A stretch of 64,000 bases of DNA from Paraburkholderia sp. PREW-6R (lineage in GTDB: Bacteria > Pseudomonadota > Gammaproteobacteria > Burkholderiales > Burkholderiaceae): positions 434,001-498,000 of the forward strand of contig NZ_CP155073.1 of assembly GCF_039621805.1 (NCBI RefSeq). Direction: 5' to 3'. Positions 10,130 through 19,859 of this stretch are shown here, one piece after another (the stretch's first letter is position 1; every line of letters starts with the position of its first letter). Made by a program: the position numbers and the translations under genes. Under the pieces are notes generated by a model. That model was not told the DNA's origin, did no database searches, and saw nothing but the letters and a program-made list of their open reading frames with translations.

Positions 10130-10783
10130 ATGACGACGAAAAAAACGACGCTCAAATCGGTGTTCCTGACCGGCCTGCTGGTGCTGGTGCCTCTGGCTAT
10201 CACACTGTGGGTGCTCGGTCTGATCATCGGCACGATGGACCAGACGCTGTTGCTGCTGCCCGAGTCATGGCAGCCGGAGCGTGTCTTCGGTTTCCGCCTG
10301 CCAGGTCTAGGCGCGGTGTTGACACTCGCGTTCATCTTCGTGGTCGGTCTGCTGACGCAAAACTTCATCGGGCAGAAGCTCGTGAAGTGGTGGGAACTCG
10401 TGGTCGGGCACATCCCGGTGGTGGGTCCGATCTACACCAGCGTCAAGCAGGTGTCCGACACGTTGCTGTCCAGCAGCGGCAACGCGTTTCGCAAGGCGCT
10501 TCTGATCGAGTACCCGCGCCGCGGTTCGTACACCATTGCGTTCCTGACCGGCATTCCCGGCGGCGACGTGGTGAACCACCTGAAAGAAGATCACGTCAGC
10601 GTGTACGTGCCGACCACGCCGAACCCCACGTCCGGCTTCTTCCTGATGGTGCCGAAAAGCGAAGTAGTCGAGCTCGACATGACTGTCGACGCCGCGCTCA
10701 AGTACATCGTGTCGATGGGCGTGGTGGCGCCGTCCGCGCCGCCGGCGCCGGTGCGCCGCACGACAGTCGAGCCTCCGCTGTAA
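10130..10783 (+). CDS. DUF502 integral membrane protein
   Basis: A 217-residue protein with two strong transmembrane segments (about residues 11-35 and 62-84) followed by a soluble region with the DUF502 signature ([20 protein letters not shown], about 100-119, and FLTGIPGG). The last 15 residues are Pro/Ala-rich. It lies 72 bases after the FmdB gene; a GC-rich hairpin (10062-10079) in the gap has no U-tract. aspS follows after 64 bases. Function is unknown; in plants the related COV proteins are membrane proteins involved in vascular patterning. Confidence 0.85.
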   Translation: MTTKKTTLKSVFLTGLLVLVPLAITLWVLGLIIGTMDQTLLLLPESWQPERVFGFRLPGLGAVLTLAFIFVVGLLTQNFIGQKLVKWWELVVGHIPVVGPIYTSVKQVSDTLLSSSGNAFRKALLIEYPRRGSYTIAFLTGIPGGDVVNHLKEDHVSVYVPTTPNPTSGFFLMVPKSEVVELDMTVDAALKYIVSMGVVAPSAPPAPVRRTTVEPPL

Positions 10784-10847
10784 CGCGGCGCGGGGCGAGT
10801 CATTGCCCGCGCGCCGTTCAACCAATGCAAAACGAAAGACAAACATC

Positions 10848-12647
10848 ATGTCGATGAGATCTGAATACTGCGGTCTGGTGACCGAAGAACTGCTGGGCCA
10901 ATCCGTTTCGCTGTGCGGCTGGGTAAGCCGCCGCCGCGACCATGGCGGCGTTATCTTCATCGACCTGCGCGATCGCGAAGGGCTCGTCCAGGTCGTCTGC
11001 GACCCGGATCGCGCAGAGATGTTCAAGGCCGCCGAAGGCGTGCGCAACGAATTCTGCCTGCAGATCAAGGGTGTGGTTCGCGCGCGTCCGGAAGGCACGA
11101 CGAACCCGGCGCTCAAGAGCGGCAAGATCGAAGTGCTCTGCCACGAACTGAACGTGCTGAACGCGTCGATCACGCCGCCGTTCCAGCTCGACGACGACAA
11201 CCTGTCGGAAACCACGCGCCTCACGCATCGCGTGCTGGACCTGCGCCGCCCGCAAATGCAGCACAACCTGCGTCTGCGTTACCGCGTCGCGATCGAAGCG
11301 CGCAAGTACCTCGACTCGCTGGGCTTCATCGACATCGAAACGCCGATGCTCACCAAGAGCACGCCGGAAGGCGCGCGCGACTACCTGGTGCCGTCGCGTA
11401 CGAACCCGGGTCAGTTCTTCGCGCTGCCGCAGTCGCCGCAGCTGTTCAAGCAGTTGCTGATGGTCGCCAACTTCGATCGCTACTACCAGATCGTCAAATG
11501 TTTCCGCGACGAAGACCTGCGCGCCGACCGTCAGCCTGAGTTCACGCAGATCGACTGCGAAACATCGTTCCTCGACGAGCAGGAAATTCGTGACCTGTTC
11601 GAAGCGATGATCCGCCACGTTTTCAAGGAAACGATCGGCGTGTCGCTGGACGAAAAATTCCCGGTCATGCTTTATTCGGAAGCGATGCGCCGCTTTGGTT
11701 CGGACAAGCCGGACCTGCGCGTGAAGCTCGAATTCACGGACCTCACGGACGCGGTGCGCGACGTCGACTTCAAGGTGTTCAGCACGCCGGCCAACACGAA
11801 AGACGGCCGCGTTGCGGCGATCCGCGTGCCGAAGGGCGGCGAACTGTCACGTGGCGACATCGACAGCTACACGGAATTCGTGCGTATCTACGGCGCGAAG
11901 GGTCTGGCGTGGATCAAGGTCAACGAAGTGGCGAAGGGCCGTGACGGTCTGCAAAGCCCGATCGTCAAGAACCTGCACGATGAAGCGGTCAAGGCGATCA
12001 TCGAGCGCACCGGCGCGCAAGACGGCGACATCATTTTCTTCGCAGCGGATCGCGCGAAGGTGGTGAACGACAGCCTCGGCGCACTGCGTCTGAAAATCGG
12101 TCACTCGGAATTCGGCAAGGCGAATGGCCTCGTGGAAACCGGCTGGAAGCCGCTGTGGGTGATCGACTTCCCGATGTTCGAGTACGACGAGGAAGACAAT
12201 CGCTACGTGGCCGCGCATCACCCGTTCACGAGCCCGAAGGACGAGCACCTCGAGTACCTCGAAACGGACCCGGCGCGTTGCCTCGCGAAGGCCTACGACA
12301 TGGTGCTGAACGGCTGGGAAATCGGCGGTGGTTCGGTGCGTATTCACCGTGAAGAAGTGCAGAGCAAAGTGTTCCGCGCGCTGAAGATCGGTGCGGAAGA
12401 GGCGCAGGCCAAGTTCGGCTTCCTGCTCGACGCGCTGCAATATGGCGCGCCGCCGCACGGTGGTATTGCGTTCGGTCTGGACCGCATCGTCACGATGATG
12501 GCCGGCGCCGACTCGATCCGCGACGTGATCGCGTTCCCGAAGACGCAACGCGCGCAGTGTCTGCTCACGCAGGCGCCGAGCGAAGTGGACGAGCGTCAGT
12601 TGCGCGAGTTGCACATCCGTCTGCGTACGCCGGAACCGAAGGCATAA
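10848..12647 (+). CDS. aspS: Aspartyl-tRNA synthetase
   Basis: A 599-residue class II synthetase of bacterial length. It has the N-terminal OB-fold anticodon-binding domain ([20 protein letters not shown], about residues 20-41), motif 2 ([19 protein letters not shown], about 215-235), the bacterial GAD insertion, and motif 3 ([17 protein letters not shown], about 525-545). It charges tRNA-Asp, and in organisms lacking AsnRS also tRNA-Asn; the sequence alone does not settle which. I chose the ATG at 10848 (MSMRSEYCG); a second ATG two codons later is possible. A clear terminator lies downstream at 12708-12737. Confidence 0.98.
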   Translation: MSMRSEYCGLVTEELLGQSVSLCGWVSRRRDHGGVIFIDLRDREGLVQVVCDPDRAEMFKAAEGVRNEFCLQIKGVVRARPEGTTNPALKSGKIEVLCHELNVLNASITPPFQLDDDNLSETTRLTHRVLDLRRPQMQHNLRLRYRVAIEARKYLDSLGFIDIETPMLTKSTPEGARDYLVPSRTNPGQFFALPQSPQLFKQLLMVANFDRYYQIVKCFRDEDLRADRQPEFTQIDCETSFLDEQEIRDLFEAMIRHVFKETIGVSLDEKFPVMLYSEAMRRFGSDKPDLRVKLEFTDLTDAVRDVDFKVFSTPANTKDGRVAAIRVPKGGELSRGDIDSYTEFVRIYGAKGLAWIKVNEVAKGRDGLQSPIVKNLHDEAVKAIIERTGAQDGDIIFFAADRAKVVNDSLGALRLKIGHSEFGKANGLVETGWKPLWVIDFPMFEYDEEDNRYVAAHHPFTSPKDEHLEYLETDPARCLAKAYDMVLNGWEIGGGSVRIHREEVQSKVFRALKIGAEEAQAKFGFLLDALQYGAPPHGGIAFGLDRIVTMMAGADSIRDVIAFPKTQRAQCLLTQAPSEVDERQLRELHIRLRTPEPKA

Positions 12648-12707
12648 GCATGACAAGGGTTCGAGCCGCGCGAAAAACAGCTGACAGCAGCAACTGAAGT
12701 GGTCATG

Positions 12708-12737
12708 AAAAAGGCGCATCTGCGCCTTTTTCGTTTT
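12708..12737 (+). terminator. Rho-independent terminator after aspS
   Basis: An inverted repeat pairs AAAAAGGCGCA (12708-12718) with TGCGCCTTTTT (12721-12731), followed by a further T-rich run (12734-12739). It lies 60 bases after the aspS stop and before nudB. Confidence 0.8.
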
Positions 12738-12828
12738 TTGCGTTACAGTCGATGCAACCGCGTCTGACCGCCTTTTGGACGAACCGCCGACAACGACTAC
12801 GCCCAGCGTCGCGCCCAGTTTTCAAACC

Positions 12829-13317
12829 ATGCAGAAACCGCCGAAGATTCCGCAATCCGTTCTCGTCGTCGTCCATACGCCCGCACTCGACGTTCTGCTC
12901 ATCGAGCGCGCCGATCATGCCGGCTTCTGGCAGTCGGTCACCGGTTCCAAAGACAGGCTCGACGAACCGCTTGCGGAAACGGCCGCACGCGAAGTCGCCG
13001 AGGAGACCGGCATACGGATCGGCACCTCGCTCGTGCCGCAAAGCGCGCTATTCGACTGGCAATATTCGATCGAATACGAGATCTATCCCGAGTTCCGGCA
13101 TCGTTATGCCGAGGGCGTCATTCACAATACCGAGCACTGGTTCAGCGTGCAGGTGCCCGAGCAACTCGAGGTCAGGCTTGCGCCGCGCGAACACACCGCG
13201 TTTGTGTGGCTGCCGTATGACGAGGCGGCGTCGCGCTGCTTCTCGTCGTCGAATGCGGACGCAATCCTGCAATTGCCCGCGCGGCTCGAGCGCCGGGCGA
13301 AGGAGCGTGGCCGGTGA
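12829..13317 (+). CDS. nudB: Dihydroneopterin triphosphate diphosphatase (Nudix), NudB
   Basis: A 162-residue Nudix hydrolase. The Nudix box is intact (GSKDRLDEP...AAREVAEETGI, residues about 44-66). The preceding FWQSVTGS segment and the PQSVLVVVHTP start resemble NudB, which removes pyrophosphate from dihydroneopterin triphosphate in folate synthesis. I chose the ATG at 12829 by alignment with that N terminus; a TTG at 12775 would add 18 residues unlike the family. It overlaps the next gene by 4 bases (GTGA), so translation is probably coupled. The aspS-nudB order is also common in proteobacteria. Confidence 0.9.
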   Translation: MQKPPKIPQSVLVVVHTPALDVLLIERADHAGFWQSVTGSKDRLDEPLAETAAREVAEETGIRIGTSLVPQSALFDWQYSIEYEIYPEFRHRYAEGVIHNTEHWFSVQVPEQLEVRLAPREHTAFVWLPYDEAASRCFSSSNADAILQLPARLERRAKERGR

Positions 13318-14573
13318 GCGTCGGCACCGCGCGCCGTTTCGCCCGCCTGCGGCAATCGCTGCTCGGCCGCCGCTACTGGCAACGTTATCGCTTCACGGCT
13401 GGCAACCAGGTCAGGTTGCTGCGTTCCGGCGCCGAGTTTTTTCCCGCGCTGATCGAGCGCATCGACGGGGCCCAGAGCGACGTCGTTCTCGAAACCTATA
13501 TTTTTTGCTACGACAACGCGGGTCAGTCGGTCAGCGCAGCGCTGATGCGCGCCGCTTCGCGCGGCGTGAAAGTGCGGGTGATCACGGACGGCGTCGGCAC
13601 TGCCCGTCTTGAGATGTTCAACGAATGGCCGAAGGCGGGCATCGATCACCGCATCTACAACCCACACATTTTTGGCCGCTTCGGTTTCTCCCGTACCCAC
13701 CGCAAGCTGGCGGTGATCGACGACAAGTTCGCGTTCTGCGGCGGCATCAATATCGTCGATGACTATGAGAACAACGGCGAGAAGCTGCCGTACCGCCGCT
13801 GGGACTTCGCACTCGAACTGCAGGGACCGGTCATCAGCGACGTACGTCAGGCGTTCGAACTGCAATGGCGGCGGATCAAGCTCGGGCATCGGCCAATCGA
13901 ATCACTCGGGCCGGATCTGGCGCCGCAGACTGCCGCGTCGCTCGGCAGTCTGCGGCGGCGCCGGCGGCGTCGTAACGAGCAGCTGTGGGCCGGCGGACAG
14001 CCGTGTGTGGCGTTCGTCGCGCGCGATAACCTGATCAACCGCCGCGCGATCGAAAAAGCGTATCTCACGGCAATCGGCCAGGCGCGCAGCGAGGTCCTGC
14101 TCGCCAACCCGTATTTCATGCCGGGGCGCAGGCTGCGGCGCGCGCTGGTGTATGCGGCGCGCCGCGGCGTCGTCGTGAAGCTCATCATCGGACGCAAGGA
14201 ATTCAAGGCGCTGGATTATGCGGTGCCGTTCCTGTATCGCTCGCTGCTGAAGGCCGGCGTGCAGATCGCGGAGTACGAAAAGACGCTGCTGCACGGCAAG
14301 GTGGCGGTGGTGGACTCGAATTGGGCGACGGTCGGCTCGTCGAATCTGGACGCGCTGAGCCTGATGCTGAACAACGAGGCCAATGTCGTGCTGGTGAACG
14401 ATCCCGTGATCGACGCGCTGCGCGACGCAATTCTCGTCGCGTTCAAGGACGCGCGGCGCATCGACGAGGCGCGTTACGACGCGCGCCCGGCCAGTGTGCG
14501 CGCGCTCAACTGGCTGGCGTATTCGACCTACCGGATGGTCATGAAAGTACTGACGGTGGGCGGCTACGACTAG
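13314..14573 (+). CDS. clsB: Cardiolipin synthase-like phospholipase D family protein
   Basis: A 419-residue PLD-superfamily protein with two HKD motifs: HRKLAVIDD with downstream GGIN (His129) and HGKVAVVDS with GSSNLD (His327). This layout, without N-terminal membrane helices, matches ClsB-type cardiolipin synthases, which condense phosphatidylglycerol. The GTG start at 13314 overlaps the nudB stop by 4 bases. The region between the HKD motifs includes an Arg-rich stretch (RRRRRRNEQ, about 217-225), possibly contacting acidic lipids. The gene symbol is by architecture; other PLD-type transferases cannot be ruled out. Confidence 0.85.
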   Translation: MSVGTARRFARLRQSLLGRRYWQRYRFTAGNQVRLLRSGAEFFPALIERIDGAQSDVVLETYIFCYDNAGQSVSAALMRAASRGVKVRVITDGVGTARLEMFNEWPKAGIDHRIYNPHIFGRFGFSRTHRKLAVIDDKFAFCGGINIVDDYENNGEKLPYRRWDFALELQGPVISDVRQAFELQWRRIKLGHRPIESLGPDLAPQTAASLGSLRRRRRRRNEQLWAGGQPCVAFVARDNLINRRAIEKAYLTAIGQARSEVLLANPYFMPGRRLRRALVYAARRGVVVKLIIGRKEFKALDYAVPFLYRSLLKAGVQIAEYEKTLLHGKVAVVDSNWATVGSSNLDALSLMLNNEANVVLVNDPVIDALRDAILVAFKDARRIDEARYDARPASVRALNWLAYSTYRMVMKVLTVGGYD

Positions 14574-14692
14574 CGTTCTCTCGTTCTTTTCACCGAGAAA
14601 CGGCGCGGCGTCGAGGAATGACAAAAAGAAGGCAAAGGCCTCTAAAAAATCTCCTTCCTCCGATTGATGAATGCCGCAGAATTGAAACTTCG

Positions 14693-14710
14693 TTAGAAAC
14701 CGGTTTCTAA
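14693..14710. promoter_or_regulatory. 18-bp perfect palindrome, probable TetR-family operator
   Basis: TTAGAAACCGGTTTCTAA is a perfect dyad in an AT-rich gap, centred about 96 bases before the TetR gene start. Its core GAAAC-N2-GTTTC has the form reported for PsrA-type fatty-acid regulators of Pseudomonas. The downstream genes are for beta-oxidation, so it most likely serves autoregulation of the TetR gene and perhaps control of the operon. Confidence 0.75.
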
Positions 14711-14797
14711 TAAAGTCCTTGTTTCGCGGACGGCGCCACTCAATAATAGTACGGCCGTTCGATTTTGTTTTGGTCACATTAGAACGGTAAAAAAGCT

Positions 14798-15397
14798 ATG
14801 CGAAAAGGCGAACAAACACGAGCCGCAATTCTGGAAGCAGCACTCGATCTGGCAAGCCGCGACGGACTGGAAGGTCTGACGATCGGCCTGCTGGCCGAGC
14901 GCATGCAGATGAGTAAAAGCGGCGTGTTCGCGCATTTCGGGTCGCGCGAAGATTTGCAGGTTGAAGTCGTGCGCGAATATCACCGTCGTTTCGAAGACGA
15001 GGTGTTTTTCCCGAGTTTGCGAGAACCTCGTGGATTGCCGCGCTTGCGCGCGATGATTTCCCGCTGGATTGAGAAGCGCATTCAGGAAGTGACCACCGGG
15101 TGCATCTACATCAGCGGCGCCGTCGAATACGACGATCGCGCGGACAACCCGGTGCGCGAGCAACTGGTGTCGAGTGTGACGATCTGGCGGGCGGCGCTCA
15201 CGCGCGCTATTTCGCAGGCCATGGAAGAAGGGCATCTGCGTGCCGACGCCGATCCGCAACTGATGCTGTTCGAACTGTATAGCTTCACGCTCGGTCTGCA
15301 TCACGACGCGCGTTTCCTGCATCTGCCGGATGCGGTGCGCCTCACGTGGGCCGCGCTGGAAAAACTGATTATTTCGTATCAAAGCGAAAGCCGTTAG
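14798..15397 (+). CDS. TetR-family transcriptional regulator of the beta-oxidation locus
   Basis: A 199-residue TetR-type repressor. The N-terminal HTH is clear: RAAILEAALDLASRDGLEGL, then LLAERMQMSKSGVFAHFGSREDL (recognition helix about residues 37-46). The C-terminal domain (about 70-195) should bind the effector and dimerise; acyl-CoA or fatty acid is the natural guess from the neighbours. It lies 95 bases upstream of an acyl-CoA dehydrogenase on the same strand, with an 18-bp palindrome in its own leader. The C-terminal domain differs from Pseudomonas PsrA as I recall it, so I leave the symbol blank; FadP, a TetR regulator predicted in betaproteobacteria, is a candidate identity. Confidence 0.9.
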   Translation: MRKGEQTRAAILEAALDLASRDGLEGLTIGLLAERMQMSKSGVFAHFGSREDLQVEVVREYHRRFEDEVFFPSLREPRGLPRLRAMISRWIEKRIQEVTTGCIYISGAVEYDDRADNPVREQLVSSVTIWRAALTRAISQAMEEGHLRADADPQLMLFELYSFTLGLHHDARFLHLPDAVRLTWAALEKLIISYQSESR

Positions 15398-15492
15398 CAG
15401 CGCCGCGAGACCACACCGATTCGACGGCGCAGAAAGTTTCGATTTACGGACTCCGCTAATGGCCTCGCTTCTCGTCAAACTTGGAGAGAGTC

Positions 15493-17280
15493 ATGGGACA
15501 GTACGCCGCGCCGCTGCGCGACATGCAATTCGTGTTGCACGAACTGCTCAACGTCGAAGCTGAAATCCGGCAAATGCCAAAGCATGCGGATCTCGACACC
15601 GACACGATCAACGCGGTGCTCGAAGAGGCCGGCAAGTTCTGCTCCGAAGTGCTGTTCCCGCTCAACCATAGCGGCGACCAGGAAGGCTGCACGTACGTCG
15701 GCGACGGCGTCGTGACCACGCCGAAGGGCTTCAAGGAAGCCTATCAGCAATACGTCGAGGCCGGCTGGCCCGCATTGGGCTGCGATCCGGAATACGGCGG
15801 ACAGGGCCTGCCCGCGTTCGTCAACAACGCGCTGTACGAGATGCTGAACTCGGCGAATCAGGCGTGGACCATGTACCCCGGCCTCTCGCATGGTGCTTAC
15901 GAATGTCTGCACGCGCACGGCACCCCGGAGTTGCAGCAGCGCTATCTGCCGAAGCTGGTGGCGGGCGTGTGGACCGGCACCATGTGTCTGACCGAGCCGC
16001 ATTGCGGCACCGACCTCGGCATCCTGCGCACCAGAGCCGAACCGAACAGCGACGGCTCATACTCCATCAGCGGTACGAAGATTTTCATCTCCAGCGGCGA
16101 ACACGATCTCGCGGAGAATATCGTTCACCTGGTGCTCGCGCGTCTGCCAGATGCGCCCAAAGGCACCAAGGGCATTTCGCTCTTCATCGTGCCGAAGTTC
16201 GTTCCGAACGAGGCAGGCGAGCCGGGCGAGCGCAACGGGGTGAAGTGCGGCTCCATCGAGCACAAGATGGGCATTCACGGCAACGCCACCTGCGTGATCA
16301 ATCTCGACAATGCGAAGGGCTGGCTCGTCGGCGAACCGAACAAGGGCTTGAATGCCATGTTCGTGATGATGAACGCCGCGCGCCTCGGCGTCGGCATGCA
16401 AAGTCTGGGCTTGACCGAAGTCGCTTATCAGAACTCGCTGCCTTACGCGAAAGAGCGTCTGCAAATGCGTTCGCTGACCGGCCCGAAAGCGCCGGAAAAG
16501 GCCGCTGACCCGATCATTGTGCACCCGGACGTGCGCCGCATGCTGCTCACGCAGAAGGCCTACGCCGAAGGCGCGCGCGCGTTCTCGTACTGGTCCGCGC
16601 TGCATATCGACAAGGAGTTGTCGCACGCGGAAGAATCGGTGCGCAAGGAAGCCGCCGACCTGGTCGCGCTGCTCACGCCGATCCTGAAAGCGTTCCTGTC
16701 GGACAACGCATTCGAATGCACTAACCATGCGATGCAGATCTACGGCGGTCACGGCTTTATCGCCGAGTGGGGCATGGAGCAGTATGTGCGCGACGCACGT
16801 ATCAACATGATTTACGAAGGCACCAACGCCATTCAGGCGCTCGACCTGCTGGGCCGCAAGATTCTCGGCGACATGGGCGCGAAGATGAAGAAATTCGGTA
16901 AGCTGGTCACGGAATTCGTCGAGGCCGAAGGCGTGAAGCCGGAAATGCAGGAGTTCATCAACCCGCTCGCCGACATCGGCGAGAAGGTGCAGAAGCTGAC
17001 GATGGAAATCGGCATGAAGGCGATGCAGAACCCGGACGAAGTCGGCGCCGCCGCCGTGCCGTATCTGCGCACCGTCGGCCACCTGGTGTTCTCGTACTTC
17101 TGGGCGCGCATGGCGCGCATCGCGCTGGACAAGGAAGCATCGGGCGACCCGTTCTACAAGGCAAAGCTCGCCACCGCGCGTTTCTACTTCGCCAAGCTGC
17201 TGCCGGAAACGGCCATGACGATCCGTCAGGCGCGCGCCGGCTCCAGGTCGCTGATGGAAGTCGACGAAGCGCTGTTCTGA
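15493..17280 (+). CDS. Acyl-CoA dehydrogenase (long, about 600-residue type)
   Basis: A 595-residue FAD-dependent acyl-CoA dehydrogenase with the extra C-terminal domain of the DmdC/FadE5-like group. Features: an N-terminal acyl-CoA dehydrogenase domain, the flavin-contact motif MCLTEPHCGTD (about 165-175), the C-terminal helical domain with YGGHGF, and the catalytic Glu442 in IYEGTN. It performs the first oxidation of beta-oxidation, passing electrons to ETF. The ATG at 15493 is preceded by GGAGAGAG. The frame starts earlier at a TTG but without support. A 12-bp stem hairpin lies after the stop. The position after the TetR gene and before the hydroxyacyl-CoA dehydrogenase gene marks it as part of a fatty-acid operon. 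Confidence 0.93.
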   Translation: MGQYAAPLRDMQFVLHELLNVEAEIRQMPKHADLDTDTINAVLEEAGKFCSEVLFPLNHSGDQEGCTYVGDGVVTTPKGFKEAYQQYVEAGWPALGCDPEYGGQGLPAFVNNALYEMLNSANQAWTMYPGLSHGAYECLHAHGTPELQQRYLPKLVAGVWTGTMCLTEPHCGTDLGILRTRAEPNSDGSYSISGTKIFISSGEHDLAENIVHLVLARLPDAPKGTKGISLFIVPKFVPNEAGEPGERNGVKCGSIEHKMGIHGNATCVINLDNAKGWLVGEPNKGLNAMFVMMNAARLGVGMQSLGLTEVAYQNSLPYAKERLQMRSLTGPKAPEKAADPIIVHPDVRRMLLTQKAYAEGARAFSYWSALHIDKELSHAEESVRKEAADLVALLTPILKAFLSDNAFECTNHAMQIYGGHGFIAEWGMEQYVRDARINMIYEGTNAIQALDLLGRKILGDMGAKMKKFGKLVTEFVEAEGVKPEMQEFINPLADIGEKVQKLTMEIGMKAMQNPDEVGAAAVPYLRTVGHLVFSYFWARMARIALDKEASGDPFYKAKLATARFYFAKLLPETAMTIRQARAGSRSLMEVDEALF

Positions 17281-17297
17281 CCCGCTCATCACGGCGA

Positions 17298-17330
17298 GCG
17301 CCGCGCTGTTCTTGCAAGACAGCGCGGCGC
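17298..17330 (+). other. Strong intra-operon hairpin without U-tract
   Basis: A 12-bp perfect stem (17298-17309 with 17319-17330, GCGCCGCGCTGT) with a 9-base loop lies between the acyl-CoA dehydrogenase and the next gene. No T-run follows, so it is more likely an mRNA-stabilising or processing hairpin than a terminator. Confidence 0.6.
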
Positions 17331-17398
17331 GCCGCCAGGCCTGACATCGCGAACACAAGAGCCGTTCGCGACACCGCATAACTCCCCGGAGGAACGAC

Positions 17399-19834
17399 GT
17401 GAGCAATCTGATCATTCGCAAGGTCGCCGTGCTCGGCGCCGGCGTGATGGGCGCGCAGATCGCCGCGCACCTGGTCAACGCCAAGGTGCCCGTGCTGCTG
17501 TTCGACCTGCCCGCCAAGGAAGGCGTGAAGAACGGAATCGCGCTGAAGGCGATCGAGAACCTGAAGAAGCTGTCGCCGGCGCCGTTCGGCGTCAAGGACG
17601 ACGCGCAGTACATCCAGCCCGCCAATTACGACGACGACATCGGCAAGCTCGCCGAATGCGACCTCGTGATCGAAGCGATTGCCGAGCGGATGGACTGGAA
17701 GCACGATCTGTACGGGAAGGTTTCGCCGCACATCGCGCCGAACGCGATTTTCGCGACCAACACGTCGGGGCTGTCGATCACCGAACTGTCGCAAGGTTTC
17801 CCGGATGAACTGAAGGCACGCTTTTGCGGCGTCCACTTTTTCAATCCGCCGCGCTACATGCATCTGGTCGAATTGATCCCGACCGCGAGCACACGCCCGG
17901 AAATCCTCGATCAACTCGAAACGTTCCTGACGAGCGTGGTCGGCAAAGGTGTCGTGCGTGCGAAAGATACGCCGAACTTCATCGCCAACCGCGTCGGCAT
18001 TTTCTCGATTCTCGCCGTCATTGCCGAAGCCGCGAAGTTTGGCCTGCGTTTCGACGAAGTGGACGATCTGACGGGCTCGCGTCTGGGCCGTGCGAAGTCG
18101 GCGACCTTCCGCACCGCGGACGTGGTCGGTCTCGACACCATGGCGCACGTCATCAAGACGATGCAGGACACACTGCAAGACGACCCGTTCTTCCCGGTCT
18201 ACGAAACGCCGGCGGTGCTGGCAGAACTGGTCAAAAAGGGCGCGCTCGGCCAGAAGACCGGCGGCGGCTTCTACAGGAAAGAAGGCAAGGCAATCAAGGT
18301 GCTCGATCCGAAGACGGGCGAGTACGTGGACGGCGGCGCGAAAGCCGACGAACTGGTCGGCCGCATTCTGAAGCGTCCGCCGGCTGAGCGGCTGAAGCTG
18401 CTGCGTGAATCGCAGCATCCGCAGGCTCAGTTCCTGTGGTCGATTTTCCGCGACGTGTATCACTATATCGGCGTCCATCTGGAATCGATCGCCGATAACG
18501 CACGCGACGTCGATCTGGCCATCCGCTGGGGCTTCGGCTGGAACGAAGGTCCGTTCGAAGGCTGGCAAACGGCCGGCTGGAAGCAGGTCGCAGAATGGGT
18601 GCAGGAGGACATTGCGGCGGGCAAGGCGCTGTCGAACGTGCCGCTGCCGTCGTGGGTGCTCGAAGGTCCGGTCGCGGAGAAGGGCGGCGTCCACACGAAC
18701 GAAGGCTCGTGGTCGCCCGCGTCAAAGACGTTCGTTCCGCGCTCGTCGCTGTCCGTTTATGAGAAGCAGGTATTCCGTGCGCCGCTCGTCGGCGAAACGA
18801 CCACCGATCCGAAAACCTACGGCAAGACGCTGTTCGAAACCGACGCCGTGCGTGCATGGGTCGACGATCGGGCCGGCGAAAGCGATGTGCTGATCGTGTC
18901 GTTCAAGAGCAAGATGAACACGATCGGACCGTCGGTGATCGACGGTCTCACGCAGGCAATCGAACTCGCCGAGAAGGACTACAAGGGTCTGGTGGTGTGG
19001 CAACCCACGTCGCTGAAGCTCGGCACGCCCGGCGGCCCGTTCTCGGCCGGCGCGAACCTGGAAGAAGCCATGCCCGCGTTCATGATGGGCGGCGCGAAGG
19101 GTATCGAGCCGTTCGTGAAGAAGTTCCAGCAGGGCATGCTGCGTGTGAAGTACGCCAATGTGCCGGTGGTGTCGGCGGTGTCGGGCATCGCGCTCGGCGG
19201 CGGCTGCGAACTGGTGCTGCATAGCGCGAAGCGGGTCGCGCACATCGAGAGCTATATCGGTCTGGTCGAAGTGGGCGTCGGTCTGGTGCCCGCGGGCGGC
19301 GGCCTGAAGGAAGCAGCGTTGCGTGCGGCCGAAGCGGCGACGCAAGTCGGCGCAACCAGCGACCTGCTCAAGTTCGTGCAAAAGTCGTTCGAAAACGCCG
19401 CGATGGCAAAGGTCTCCGCCTCCGCGCTCGAGGCCCGCGCGATGGGCTACCTGAAGCCGTCGGACACAATTGTGTTCAACTTGTTCGAACTGCTCGACGT
19501 CGCGAAGAAGGAAGCGCGCGCGCTGGCCGCAGCGGGTTATCGTCCGCCGCTGCGTGTCACGCAGGTGCCGGTGGCCGGCCGCTCGGCCATCTCGACCATC
19601 AAGGCATCGCTCGTAAATATGCGCGACGGCCGTTTCATCAGCGAGCACGATTACCTGATCGCGAGCCGCATTGCAGAAGCCGTGTGCGGCGGCGACGTGG
19701 AAGCGGGCAGCCTCGTCGACGAGGAATGGCTGCTGCAACTGGAGCGCCGTGCGTTCGTTGACCTGCTCGGCACGCAAAAGACGCAGGAACGGATCATGGG
19801 CATGCTGCAAACCGGCAAGCCGGTGCGCAATTAA
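17399..19834 (+). CDS. 3-hydroxyacyl-CoA dehydrogenase / enoyl-CoA hydratase fusion
   Basis: An 811-residue bifunctional beta-oxidation enzyme. The N-terminal half is an NAD-binding 3-hydroxyacyl-CoA dehydrogenase (Rossmann motif VLGAGVMGAQIA near residue 11, then GVHFFNPPRYMHLVEL near 142, and the C-terminal helical domains). The crotonase domain is C-terminal (about 490 onward) with oxyanion-hole segments SAGANLEE near 549 and GIALGGGCEL near 597. This order (dehydrogenase first) matches FadN-type proteins and is the reverse of E. coli FadB. It starts with GTG at 17399 behind a near-perfect GGAGGAACGAC site. It probably acts with the thiolase encoded 25 bases downstream. Confidence 0.93.
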   Translation: MSNLIIRKVAVLGAGVMGAQIAAHLVNAKVPVLLFDLPAKEGVKNGIALKAIENLKKLSPAPFGVKDDAQYIQPANYDDDIGKLAECDLVIEAIAERMDWKHDLYGKVSPHIAPNAIFATNTSGLSITELSQGFPDELKARFCGVHFFNPPRYMHLVELIPTASTRPEILDQLETFLTSVVGKGVVRAKDTPNFIANRVGIFSILAVIAEAAKFGLRFDEVDDLTGSRLGRAKSATFRTADVVGLDTMAHVIKTMQDTLQDDPFFPVYETPAVLAELVKKGALGQKTGGGFYRKEGKAIKVLDPKTGEYVDGGAKADELVGRILKRPPAERLKLLRESQHPQAQFLWSIFRDVYHYIGVHLESIADNARDVDLAIRWGFGWNEGPFEGWQTAGWKQVAEWVQEDIAAGKALSNVPLPSWVLEGPVAEKGGVHTNEGSWSPASKTFVPRSSLSVYEKQVFRAPLVGETTTDPKTYGKTLFETDAVRAWVDDRAGESDVLIVSFKSKMNTIGPSVIDGLTQAIELAEKDYKGLVVWQPTSLKLGTPGGPFSAGANLEEAMPAFMMGGAKGIEPFVKKFQQGMLRVKYANVPVVSAVSGIALGGGCELVLHSAKRVAHIESYIGLVEVGVGLVPAGGGLKEAALRAAEAATQVGATSDLLKFVQKSFENAAMAKVSASALEARAMGYLKPSDTIVFNLFELLDVAKKEARALAAAGYRPPLRVTQVPVAGRSAISTIKASLVNMRDGRFISEHDYLIASRIAEAVCGGDVEAGSLVDEEWLLQLERRAFVDLLGTQKTQERIMGMLQTGKPVRN

Positions 19835-19859
19835 GCGACGCACGCGAGAGGAATTCAAA

